Below, one piece after another: positions 10,491 through 18,433 of a stretch of DNA of 64,000 nucleotides (position 1 is its first letter; each line of letters opens with the position of its first letter). Where the stretch lies: positions 186,001 to 250,000 of the forward strand of contig NZ_LZEU01000001.1 in the NCBI RefSeq assembly GCF_014490745.1, written 5' to 3'. The notes under the pieces are model-generated. The model was not told the DNA's origin. It was given only the letters and a program-made list of their open reading frames with translations, and searched no databases. Source of the DNA: Pseudomonas alcaligenes. Its GTDB lineage: Bacteria; Pseudomonadota; Gammaproteobacteria; Pseudomonadales; Pseudomonadaceae. A program made the translations under genes and the position numbers.

Positions 10491-10825
10491 GGGCGCTCTC
10501 CCGGGCTGTCGAGCGGTATCACCAGCGGGTCACCCAGTTCGGCCACCAGGTTGAGCAGGTCGAGCACCTCGCGCACGCTGTGCGAGTGCTGCACGAAGGT
10601 CAGTTGCTTGTTGCGCCGCTGCGCCTCGCGCTTGAGCATCAGGAGGATCTGCACGCCGCTGCTGTCGAAGTCCTGCACGTTGGCCAGGTCGATATCCAGC
10701 TGCTGGTGCTGGCCGAGCAGGTCGAGCAGTTCGTCCTTCAACTGGTTGGCGTGGTAGATGTTGAACTCGCCCTGTACCGCGGAAATGTACCGCCCGGCTT
10801 CTTCACGACTGTGGATCTCGGCCAT
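10487..10825 (-). CDS. STAS-domain protein (anti-sigma-factor-antagonist-like)
   Basis: A 112-residue single STAS domain. The segment DFDSSGVQILLMLKREA contains the conserved DSSG serine that is phosphorylated in SpoIIAA-like antagonists. The start is ATG 10825, 9 bases after GAGG; an upstream TTG has no room for a ribosome site. STAS proteins are not core chemotaxis components but occur inside some alternative che clusters; here the gene sits between cheY and cheA with an 11-base gap and a 4-base overlap, so it is part of the transcript. Its partner is unknown. Confidence 0.9.
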   Translation of the reverse strand: MAEIHSREEAGRYISAVQGEFNIYHANQLKDELLDLLGQHQQLDIDLANVQDFDSSGVQILLMLKREAQRRNKQLTFVQHSHSVREVLDLLNLVAELGDPLVIPLDSPGERP

Positions 10826-10836
10826 GGCAGCCAACC

Positions 10837-11205
10837 TCAGGGCAGAATCAGTTTGGATACGGCATCCAGCAGTACCGGCGGCTGAAACGGTTTGACCACC
10901 CAGGCGCGCACGCCGGCGGCCTTGCCCTCGGCCTTCTTGGCCTCGCCGGCTTCGGTGGTGAGCATGATCACCGGGGTGAACTTGTAGGCCGGCAGCTGCT
11001 TGGCCGATTTGACGAAGGTGATGCCGTCCATGTTCGGCATGTTCACGTCGGAGACGATCAGGTTGATCTTGCGGCCGTCCAGCTTGCTCAGCGCATCCTT
11101 GCCGTCGCAGGCTTCCAGCACGTCATAGCCGGCGCCCTTGAGGGCGATGCCGACGACCTGCCGGAAGCTGGTCGAGTCGTCCACGATCATTACGGTCTTG
11201 CCCAT
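10837..11205 (-). CDS. cheY: CheY single-domain response regulator
   Basis: A 122-residue receiver domain: MIVDDS at the N terminus, phospho-acceptor Asp in LIVSDVNMPNMDG, Thr in IMLTTEAG, and the switch Lys in WVVKPF. It is a stand-alone phosphorylation target of CheA. It need not bind the flagellar switch, because the operon also encodes an EAL output protein. Confidence 0.93.
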   Translation of the reverse strand: MGKTVMIVDDSTSFRQVVGIALKGAGYDVLEACDGKDALSKLDGRKINLIVSDVNMPNMDGITFVKSAKQLPAYKFTPVIMLTTEAGEAKKAEGKAAGVRAWVVKPFQPPVLLDAVSKLILP

Positions 11206-11235
11206 TGGCTCGCTTCCTGTGTTCTGGCGGATGGT

Positions 11236-12372
11236 TCAGAAGAAAGTCACCGACGACTGCTCGACGCCGGCGGAACCCTGGCCGCTGTGCACGCGTTGCT
11301 GCTCGAGGGTGGTGTAGCTGGCTTCCAGCACCCGCAGCCATTCGCTGCTGGTGGGCGGCGGTTCCTGGCCCAGGTTGGCCTGCAGGCGCTGGATGTCCTG
11401 GGTGACCTGGGCAATGATCTGGCTGACCCGATCCTGGAACTGCAGGTCGACCAGCACGCCGCTCACCGTGTGCTCGACTTCCTGGCTGTTGCTCTGCAGC
11501 AGTTGCAGGCGCTGTTCCAGCTGGCTGAGGCCGCTGCCGAGCTCGCCGAGCACGTGGCCGACGATGCGCTCGGCTTCCTCGATGCTGCTGCGGCTGCGGC
11601 TCGACATCTGTTCAGCATGGGCGACCATGGCTTCCATGGCACGACCCATCACCTGCACCTTCTCGGTGATCTTGGTGCCGGTGTCGCCGGACAACGACGA
11701 CAGCTTGCGCACTTCGTCGGCCACCACCGAGAAGCCGCGGCCGCTCTCGCCGGCGCGGGCCGCCTCGATGGCTGCGTTGAGGGCCAGGAGGTTGGTCTGC
11801 GAGGCGATCTTGGCGACGTCCTCGGCCATCCCGTGCAGCTCGCTGACGAAGCTGCCCAGCTCGCGGATTTCCACCAGGAAACGCTCGCGTTCCTGGTCGG
11901 AGTCGCCGAGGGCCTTGACCGCCTGGGGCAGGGCCACCTGGGCCTCGCGCAGCACGCTGGAGACATCCGCCCCCTCGCCGCTATTGCCGAAGTCGAGCAC
12001 CTGGCGCATCTGCTGGCTCATGTGGATGAATTTTTCGGTCAGGCCGCCGGCGGCGCTGTAGGTCTGGCCCTGGGCCAGCTCGATATGCCGGATCCATAGC
12101 GGCAGCACCGCATCGAGCAGCTCGCGCAGCCCCTGCAGGTGGGCGCGGGTCTGTTCCAGTTCCGTGTCGTTGCCGCTGGCGACGTGGCTGGCGGTGGGGG
12201 CGGCGGGGCGCTGGCCGAGCAGCAGGGCGAGCCAGCCGAGCAGCAGCAGGGCGATCAGGGCGCCTTGCCACCAGATCGGGGCCAGCCATAGACAGGCCAC
12301 CGGAATGGCCACCACACCAAGCAACAACCAGGGACGCGAAGTCAGGGTCAGCAGCCGTGGGCGTTCGACCAT
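11236..12372 (-). CDS. Short membrane-anchored MCP signalling protein without a sensor domain
   Basis: A 378-residue protein with two closely spaced hydrophobic segments (about residues 14-30 and 34-52), so there is no periplasmic sensor and no recognisable HAMP. The cytoplasmic part contains the MCP hairpin tip ([35 protein letters not shown]) with shorter flanking helices, followed by [14 protein letters not shown] and a low-complexity tail. The start at 12372 has GGAGA 7 bases upstream. It is the first gene of the che operon, 30 bases before cheY. It may be an internal-signal receptor or a cluster scaffold; the ligand is unknown. Confidence 0.85.
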   Translation of the reverse strand: MVERPRLLTLTSRPWLLLGVVAIPVACLWLAPIWWQGALIALLLLGWLALLLGQRPAAPTASHVASGNDTELEQTRAHLQGLRELLDAVLPLWIRHIELAQGQTYSAAGGLTEKFIHMSQQMRQVLDFGNSGEGADVSSVLREAQVALPQAVKALGDSDQERERFLVEIRELGSFVSELHGMAEDVAKIASQTNLLALNAAIEAARAGESGRGFSVVADEVRKLSSLSGDTGTKITEKVQVMGRAMEAMVAHAEQMSSRSRSSIEEAERIVGHVLGELGSGLSQLEQRLQLLQSNSQEVEHTVSGVLVDLQFQDRVSQIIAQVTQDIQRLQANLGQEPPPTSSEWLRVLEASYTTLEQQRVHSGQGSAGVEQSSVTFF

Positions 12373-12482
12373 GGAGAGTTCTCCGGGCAACGGGGGGAGG
12401 ATCACGCGACCAGCCTTATTTCTTATAGTTAAAGCCAGGGCAGTTCGTCGGGTTTTCGTCGGCGACAGCCGGCCAGGCCGAT

Positions 12483-12501
12483 CAGTGGCAAAATGCCACT
12501 G
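12483..12501. promoter_or_regulatory. Perfect inverted repeat upstream of the che operon
   Basis: CAGTGGCA and its complement TGCCACTG are separated by AAA in the 229-base gap between the NarL-type regulator gene and the short MCP gene, about 110 bases upstream of the MCP start. A TATAAG-like -10 candidate for the operon lies closer to the gene on the minus strand near 12422-12432. The repeat lacks a T-tract, so an operator is more likely than a terminator, but no binding protein can be named. Confidence 0.4.
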
Positions 12502-12601
12502 GGCCTTCCAGTACATGCAGCTTATGCAAACGGCGCGCAGGCGCTTATCAGCGTTTTGCGGAGCGGCTAGGTAGTTTTACCGAGCCGTTTTCAGGCGGGG
12601 T

Positions 12602-13243
12602 TCACTCATCGAGCTTGATGATGCCGCGGCGCAGGGCATACAGCACCAGGCTGGCCAGGTCGCGGATGCCCAGGCGATCCATGATTTGCGCACGGTGGGT
12701 GTCCACGGTCTTCACGCTGAGGTTGAGGATGAAGGCAATTTCCTTGTTGCTCTTGCCCTTGGCCAGCCAATAGAGCACTTCCTGCTGGCGGTTGGTGAGC
12801 AGCTCGAGGGGCGCTTCCACGCTGTGCCCGGCGGCGGCATCGATCACCTGACCGGCCACCCGCGGGCTGAGGTAGCGGTGGCCGCTGAGCACGGCCTGCA
12901 GGGCCAGCTGCAGTTCGATCACCGCGGCGTCTTTCAGCAGGTAGCCGGAGGCACCCATCTGCATGGCCTTGATCACGTAGTCGCGGGTGTCGTGCATGGA
13001 CAGCAGGATCACCGGCAGCTCGCTCCAGCGCGAGCGCACCCGGGTCAGCGCCTCCAGGCCCGAGCAGCGGCGCATGGTCAGATCCAGCAGCAGTACATCC
13101 GGGCTGTGCACTTCGAGCAGGGCGATCACCTGATCCCCATCGTTGCCCTCGGCAACCACCTGATAGCCGGCTTCCACCAGCAGCGAGCGAATTCCGGCCC
13201 TGACCAACTCGTGGTCATCAACCAATACAACCCTTGCGGGCAT
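12602..13243 (-). CDS. NarL/FixJ-type response regulator with LuxR HTH
   Basis: A 213-residue two-domain regulator. The receiver has VLVDDHELVRAG and phospho-acceptor Asp in LLLDLTMRRCSG; the C-terminal LuxR helix-turn-helix spans about residues 148-205 (LTNRQQEVLYWLAKGKSNKEI). The start at 13243 has AGGAG 9 bases upstream; the open frame upstream of it lacks conserved sequence. No cognate histidine kinase is adjacent. It precedes the che operon on the same strand with a 229-base gap, so it is probably a separate unit. Confidence 0.9.
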   Translation of the reverse strand: MPARVVLVDDHELVRAGIRSLLVEAGYQVVAEGNDGDQVIALLEVHSPDVLLLDLTMRRCSGLEALTRVRSRWSELPVILLSMHDTRDYVIKAMQMGASGYLLKDAAVIELQLALQAVLSGHRYLSPRVAGQVIDAAAGHSVEAPLELLTNRQQEVLYWLAKGKSNKEIAFILNLSVKTVDTHRAQIMDRLGIRDLASLVLYALRRGIIKLDE

Positions 13244-13549
13244 TCTTTGACTCCTCAAACCGGGCTTTCCCCTGCCATGACGGGTATCGACGCCTCCTTC
13301 TGTCGATACGGCAACCGTGCTACCCAGCTCAGTGGATTCTTGTTCTTTCCCCCCACGAGCGGGGCGCATGCTGCTTGAAGCGCTGCGTACTGGCAATCAG
13401 CCAGTTACTGAGGCCGAAATCGCCGTTTTTCGCCGCCTACAGGCGGAAAAAGACGCGATCCGGCGGCGCCAGTGTGCCGTAAAAGTGGCCGTCTGCCAGC
13501 TACCTTTTGGACTATTTTGTCCACTCTGGTCTAAAAGTTGACTGAATGG
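13244..13549. other. Non-coding gap between LysR gene and response regulator
   Basis: This 306-base stretch should hold the promoter of the response-regulator gene. It also holds a terminator-like hairpin for the upstream LysR gene at 13426-13451. A 57-codon frame from ATG 13368 reads plausibly helical but has no ribosome-binding site and no recognisable family, so it is not called as a gene. Confidence 0.5.
13426..13451 (-). terminator. Terminator-like hairpin downstream of the LysR gene
   Basis: CCGCC, loop TACA, GGCGG is bracketed by TTTTT on one side and AAAAA on the other, so either strand would carry a U-tract. It lies about 100 bases beyond the stop of the minus-strand LysR gene. Confidence 0.55.
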
Positions 13550-14521
13550 TTAGGAGGCGTCACGTTTGCTTTTCTGGGGCGCGGGGGCCGCTTGCGGCGC
13601 AGCCGCTGTGTGCCCGGCAGTCGAGGGCCCGGCCTGGGTCAGCAGCCACTGGTAGAAGGTCTGCGCCGACGGCGACAACTTGCGGTGGCGGGCGTGCACC
13701 AGGTAGTCGTGGCGCCCGCTGTGCAGGCGCAATGGCCCGACCTGGCGCAGGGTGCCGGCCGCCAGCAGGTCGTGGGCCATGAAGTCCCAGCCCAGGCCGA
13801 CGCCCATGCCCTGCAACACGGCGTTGAACGCCAGGGTGTTCTGGTTGAAGGTCAGTGCCGAGCGCGGCGGCCGGTAGTCGACGCCGAAGTGGCGGAACCA
13901 GTCGCGCCAGTCCATGCAGTCCCAGGCCGAGGAGTCGAGCTGGATCAGCGGCAGCGCCTGCAGCTGCTCGAGGGTCTCCACGGGGCCGATATCCAGGCTG
14001 GCGTGGCAGATCGGGAACACCACCTCCGGGTACAGCGGCTCGCCGTGCAGGGTGCTCCAGGCGCCGTCGCCATACAGGATGCCGAGGTCGCAGCGCGCGC
14101 AGCTGCTCTCGTTGACGTCGTTGGTCGACTGGATGTTGATGGTGATCTGCGGGTGCAGGCGGTTGAACGCGACGATCCGCGGGAACAGCCAGTAGTGCGC
14201 CACCGACTGGGTGCAGGTGATGCTCACCGCCTGCTGGCTGTGTTCGGTGCGGATGGCGCTGACGGTGGCCTGCAAACGCTGCAGCAGGGGGCCGACCTCG
14301 GCATACAGTGCCGTGCCGGCGGCGTTCAGGCTGATGCCGCGGGCCTGGCGCTCGAACAGCGGCACGCCGAGGCTCTGCTCCAGGGCCTTGATCTGTTTGC
14401 TCACCGCGCCCTGGGTCAGGTACAGCTCGCTGGCGGCACGGGTGAAGCTGCCGTTGCGCACCACCGCCTCGAAGAACAGCAGGGTTTCCAGGGGTGGGAG
14501 CTGCTTGCTGAGCCGGCTCAT
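13550..14521 (-). CDS. LysR-family transcriptional regulator (GcvA-like)
   Basis: A 323-residue LysR protein with an N-terminal winged helix-turn-helix (about 10-68; SFTRAASELYLTQGAVSKQI) and a substrate-binding domain (about 95-300). The pattern resembles the GcvA/AmpR subgroup. The tail is Ala/Pro/Lys-rich. The start at 14521 follows GGAGC; the extra in-frame codons upstream are not conserved. It is divergent from the EamA transporter gene with about 145 bases between them, so that transporter is the likely target. Confidence 0.88.
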   Translation of the reverse strand: MSRLSKQLPPLETLLFFEAVVRNGSFTRAASELYLTQGAVSKQIKALEQSLGVPLFERQARGISLNAAGTALYAEVGPLLQRLQATVSAIRTEHSQQAVSITCTQSVAHYWLFPRIVAFNRLHPQITINIQSTNDVNESSCARCDLGILYGDGAWSTLHGEPLYPEVVFPICHASLDIGPVETLEQLQALPLIQLDSSAWDCMDWRDWFRHFGVDYRPPRSALTFNQNTLAFNAVLQGMGVGLGWDFMAHDLLAAGTLRQVGPLRLHSGRHDYLVHARHRKLSPSAQTFYQWLLTQAGPSTAGHTAAAPQAAPAPQKSKRDAS

Positions 14522-14664
14522 GGATGGCGCTCCGTGGGGAAGAAGACTGGCAAAGCCTAACAGAGACATTCCTATATGGAATGACTGAGTGCCCGCTATT
14601 CGTTTGTCGAGAGTGTCAGGGCCCCATAGCCTGAGCCCTGAGTTCGCCTTCTGCCGGCGAGCCT

Positions 14665-15639
14665 ATGGGAACAGCTATGAGTATGAAACAAGGTGTGATG
14701 TTCGGTGGCCTGGCCGGCGCGGTCTGGGGTCTGGTATTTCTTGCGCCGCTGCTGCTGGGCGATTTTCCGCCCCTGCTGCTGAGCTGCGGGCGCTTCCTGA
14801 TGTATGGCCTGGTCGCCCTGCTGGCGACCCTGCCGATAGCTCGCGAGCTGCTGGGCAAGCTGCGCTGGAGCGATGTGCCGACCCTGCTGCGCCTGGCCCT
14901 GACTGGTAACCTGCTGTACTTCGTGCTGCTCGCCGAGGCCATCCAGCGGGTGGGCGTGGCGCCGACCTCGCTGATTATCGGCGTGCTGCCGCTGACCGTG
15001 ACCCTGCTTGGCCGCCATGAGCACGATGCGCCGCCGCTGCGCCAGCTGGTCGGGCCGCTGCTGGCGATCCTGGCGGGCATCCTGTGCATCAACCTGGAGA
15101 CCCTGGCTGGCGCCGCCGCGCGGCAGCAGTCGCTGCTCGACCAGCTGCTCGGCCTCGGCTGCGCGGCGCTGGCGCTGGCCAGCTGGAGTTTCTTCGTCAC
15201 CGACAATGCGCGCTGTATGAAGCGCCAGCAGCGCTTCGGCAGCAACGAGTGGTCGCTGCTGCTGGGCCTGGCCACCGGCTTGCTGGCCGCGCTGATCTGG
15301 CTGGGCGCCTGGCTGCTGGGCTTCGACAGCCTGCAACCGCCGCTGAGCGCCGAGCGCTGGCAGAGCTTCTGGCTGATCAACGCGGGGCTGGCGGTGGTCG
15401 CCTCCTGGCTCGGCTACGCCTTGTGGAATGCCTGCGCACAGCGCCTGCCACTGACCCTGAGCGGCCAGATGGTGGTATTCGAAACGCTGTTCGCCCTGGT
15501 CTACGGCTTCATCTACCTGCAGCGTCTGCCGAGCGCCCTGGAGCTGCTGGCCATCGCCCTGCTGCTCGGCGGGGTGGCGTTGTCCGTGTGGCGCCACCAG
15601 CAGCTGGCGGCGCGCAGTGCGCTGCCGGCTGCCGCCTGA
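14665..15639 (+). CDS. EamA/DMT-family transporter
   Basis: A 324-residue integral membrane protein with about ten hydrophobic helices arranged as two EamA repeats. The N-terminal pattern GLAGAVWGLVFLAPLLL and the second-half LIPxxN-like region match drug/metabolite transporters. ATG 14665 and ATG 14677 are both possible starts, each with a weak purine-rich site. The LysR gene is divergent; the MalT-like regulator gene converges and ends 3 bases away. The substrate is not readable from the sequence. Confidence 0.85.
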   Translation: MGTAMSMKQGVMFGGLAGAVWGLVFLAPLLLGDFPPLLLSCGRFLMYGLVALLATLPIARELLGKLRWSDVPTLLRLALTGNLLYFVLLAEAIQRVGVAPTSLIIGVLPLTVTLLGRHEHDAPPLRQLVGPLLAILAGILCINLETLAGAAARQQSLLDQLLGLGCAALALASWSFFVTDNARCMKRQQRFGSNEWSLLLGLATGLLAALIWLGAWLLGFDSLQPPLSAERWQSFWLINAGLAVVASWLGYALWNACAQRLPLTLSGQMVVFETLFALVYGFIYLQRLPSALELLAIALLLGGVALSVWRHQQLAARSALPAAA

Positions 15640-15642
15640 GGC

Positions 15643-18246
15643 TCAGCCGATCCAGCCCTCGGCCTTGGCCCGGGCCACCGCTTGGGTGCGCCGTTCCACG
15701 CCGAGCTTGACGTTGATCCGCCGTGCGTGGGTCTTCACCGTGTGCAGGGAGATGTACAGCTGCTCGGCGATCTGCAGGTTCGAGCAGCCCTGGGCGATCA
15801 GCTCCAGCACCGCCAGCTCGCGCTTGCTCAGCAGCGATTCGCGCGGCTCCAGTGCCAGGTTCGGCGGGGTTTCCGTGGGCAGCAGGAAGTGCTGCCAGGT
15901 GGCTGCCGGCAGCACCCGCTCCAGCCACTCGCGGCGGCGTTGGTAGAGACTCTGCAGCGGACGGCGCAGGGTCAGGCGCTCGGCTTCGGCGACGGCCTGG
16001 CGCAGGCTGTCGTCGGCCTCGCGCTGCTCGCCGAGGAACTGCGCCTCGGCCAGGCTCAGGCTGCATTCGGCAGCCAGGCGGCGATGGCCGGAGTGCTGGA
16101 ATTCCGCCTGCAGGCTGCGCAGCTCGGCGCTGGCGGCGGCCTGCTGGCCGAGCAGCAGGCGGGTGTGGGCGTTCAGGTGGCGGGCACGCAGCTGCAGGTC
16201 ATAGAAGCCGGACGGGGCCAGCAGGCGTTCGTTGAGCATGCGCTGGCACACTGCCTGGAAGCAGGCCAGGGCGTTGTCCAGTTCGCCCTGCTGCAGCCAC
16301 AGATGGCCCTGGCTCAGCAGCAGCACCTCGCGGTAGCGCACTTCCGGTACCTGCAGCCACTGCATCTGCCGTTCGGCCTTGCGCAGCAATTGCTGGGAGC
16401 GCTCGAACTGGCCGCGCAGGGCGGCCAGCTCGGCCAGGCCCTGGTAGCCGAACAGCAGGTAGGCGTCCTCGCACTTCTCTGCCTCGGCGAGACCGGCTTG
16501 CAGGACTTCGTCGGCTTCCAGGGTGGCGCCCTGGGACGCCAGCAGGCTGCCGCGCAGCAACAGCAGGCGGGCCAGCATGGGCCCGCGCAGGTCGGCGCTG
16601 CGCAGTTCCTGGATGGCCTGCTCGGCCTGCTCCAGGGCCCGCCCCGGCTCGCCGAGCATGGCCAGGAAGTGGCTGCGGTCGACGCTCAGCAGCGCCTCGA
16701 ACAGGCGGTTGCCGCGCTGGCGCGCCAGGCGCAGGCCCTCGCGGTTGTGCTGCTGGGCATTGTCCAGGTCGCCTTCGATCATGGCCTGCTGGGCCAGGGC
16801 CTGGTGGCAGAGGATGCGTTGCGCCCAGCCGGATTCGTTGAGCACTGCCAGCGCTTCCAGGCAGTGCTGGCCGGCGCTGCGCAGGCCGCGCTGGCGCTGC
16901 AGCACGCCGAGTACCGCCTGGTACTGGGCGATCAACTGCTGCTGGCGGCGGGCGTCGGGTTGCGGCAGGAAACGGCTGAGCCCGGCGATGCACAGGTCGG
17001 CCTCGTCCAGGCGCGCGCAGATGATCAGGGCCCAGGCGTGCAGCATGATCAGCCGCGGGGTGCTGGCGAACAGGCTGGCCGGCAGCTCGTCGCGCCAGTG
17101 CAGGAACTGGGCGACGCTATGGCCGATCAGCAGCTGATCCTGGCCGTAGCGCTGCAGGTAGTTGGCCGCCACTTCCGGCTGCTCGGCCCACAGTGCGTGT
17201 TCCACCGCCTCGCGCACTTCGCCGCGCTGGGCAAACCACTGGCAGGCATGCACGTGGGCCTGGTGTGGCGTCAGGCTGCCGGGCAGCTGCTTGAGCATGG
17301 TCGCCAGCGGGCGCCACAGGCGGAACCACTTGCCGCAACCGTCCAGGCTGCGCAGGAACAGCTGGCGCTGGCGCAGCTGCTCGAGCACTGCGGGGCCGCT
17401 TTCGTCTTCCAGCAGGTGTTCGCACAGCGCGGTGCAGAAGCGCGGCATGTGGGCGAGGATGCGCAGGGCGTGCAGCAGGGGCTCGGGCAGCTCGCTGAGC
17501 ACTTCGCGTTGTAGATAGTCGAGCAGTAGCGGGGTGCCGGCGTTGAGGCGCTGGGTCAGGTTGTGCGCGTCGCCGTCGATCAGCAGCAGGCAGATGCCGG
17601 CCAGCCAGCCTTCGCTGTGTTCCAGCAGTTGCTCCAGCAGTTCGTCGGGCAGCTGCAGCTGGCGCTGGCGGAGCAGACGCTGCAGTTCGTCGTTGTCCAG
17701 GGCCAGGCTCTGCGCGTCGAGCTCCAGCAGGTCGCCCTGCAACAGCAGGCGCGGCAGGTTCCAGGCTGGCCGGCGGCGCCCGCTGATCCACCAGCGCAGG
17801 GTATGCGGTGCGCGTTCCAGCAGGTGGTCGAGGCAGGCGTCCAGCTCGGCGCAGGGCTGCCGCGGGTAGTCGTCGAGGATGATCCACAGCGGCTGTTCGA
17901 CCCGGCCGAGCAATTGGCTCAGTTCGGCACAGGGGTCGCCTTCGCCGGGGCTCATCTGCAGGGCGGCGGCGACCCGGGCGAGCAGCTCCGCGGGGCTCAG
18001 CGGGTGGCCGAGCAGGTCGAGCCAGACCAGGCGGGTGTTGTTGGCGGCCTGGCGGGCGCATTCGTTGAGCAGCACGCTCTTGCCGAAACCGGCGGCGGCG
18101 CTGATCAGGGTCAGACGGGCGTCGCTGGCGAGCAGACGCTGGCTCAGACGCTGGCGGGTGATGTGGCCGACCGGCAGGCGCGGCAGGGCGCTGTCCTGGG
18201 GGCGGTGGCGCGCGGCCATGGGCAGGGCGCGGACATTGTCATGCAT
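15643..18246 (-). CDS. Large MalT-like LuxR-family ATP-dependent regulator
   Basis: An 867-residue regulator of the LAL/MalT architecture. An N-terminal ATPase module carries Walker A (SAAAGFGKSVLLNE, about 49-62) and Walker B (LWIILDDY), a long TPR-like helical region spans about 330-790, and a C-terminal LuxR HTH (LSKRELAVLELIAQGCSNLQIAEQL) ends the protein. Such proteins bind an inducer in the TPR region and activate transcription as ATP-bound oligomers. Directly upstream on the same strand are the DUF1329/DUF1302 genes, which are a plausible target set. Confidence 0.9.
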   Translation of the reverse strand: MHDNVRALPMAARHRPQDSALPRLPVGHITRQRLSQRLLASDARLTLISAAAGFGKSVLLNECARQAANNTRLVWLDLLGHPLSPAELLARVAAALQMSPGEGDPCAELSQLLGRVEQPLWIILDDYPRQPCAELDACLDHLLERAPHTLRWWISGRRRPAWNLPRLLLQGDLLELDAQSLALDNDELQRLLRQRQLQLPDELLEQLLEHSEGWLAGICLLLIDGDAHNLTQRLNAGTPLLLDYLQREVLSELPEPLLHALRILAHMPRFCTALCEHLLEDESGPAVLEQLRQRQLFLRSLDGCGKWFRLWRPLATMLKQLPGSLTPHQAHVHACQWFAQRGEVREAVEHALWAEQPEVAANYLQRYGQDQLLIGHSVAQFLHWRDELPASLFASTPRLIMLHAWALIICARLDEADLCIAGLSRFLPQPDARRQQQLIAQYQAVLGVLQRQRGLRSAGQHCLEALAVLNESGWAQRILCHQALAQQAMIEGDLDNAQQHNREGLRLARQRGNRLFEALLSVDRSHFLAMLGEPGRALEQAEQAIQELRSADLRGPMLARLLLLRGSLLASQGATLEADEVLQAGLAEAEKCEDAYLLFGYQGLAELAALRGQFERSQQLLRKAERQMQWLQVPEVRYREVLLLSQGHLWLQQGELDNALACFQAVCQRMLNERLLAPSGFYDLQLRARHLNAHTRLLLGQQAAASAELRSLQAEFQHSGHRRLAAECSLSLAEAQFLGEQREADDSLRQAVAEAERLTLRRPLQSLYQRRREWLERVLPAATWQHFLLPTETPPNLALEPRESLLSKRELAVLELIAQGCSNLQIAEQLYISLHTVKTHARRINVKLGVERRTQAVARAKAEGWIG

Positions 18247-18379
18247 GTGCTGGCCTCGACGCTGTTCTTGTGTTTGTACGGTCGATGGGGACTCAATTGA
18301 TCATACGGGGTTCTGCAGTCGGCACTATCGGCTGAATAGTGCACTAATTGCCGCATCAATAATGCTGCCGTGTGGCGAT

Positions 18380-18405
18380 AAAAAAGGCGACCGCAAGGGT
18401 CGCCT
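18380..18405 (-). terminator. Rho-independent terminator of the DUF1302-DUF1329 operon
   Basis: On the minus strand AGGCGACC, loop CTTGC and GGTCGCCT are followed by a run of six T. It lies about 30 bases beyond the DUF1329 stop. Confidence 0.88.
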
Positions 18406-18433
18406 CAAGTTAGGAGCAGCGTTGTGTGGCGGT

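Noticed and set aside
12483..12501. TGGCA...TGCCA as a sigma-54 promoter
   Set aside because: The GG and GC elements are not at the required 10-base spacing on either strand.
13368..13541. 57-codon frame with a helical, charged middle part
   Set aside because: No ribosome-binding site, no family, and it overlaps a terminator-like hairpin; kept only as a note in the gap.
15682..17514. 610-codon open frame on the plus strand
   Set aside because: Antisense to the MalT-like regulator, which has complete Walker and LuxR motifs; the plus frame is Gln/Ala/Gly low complexity.
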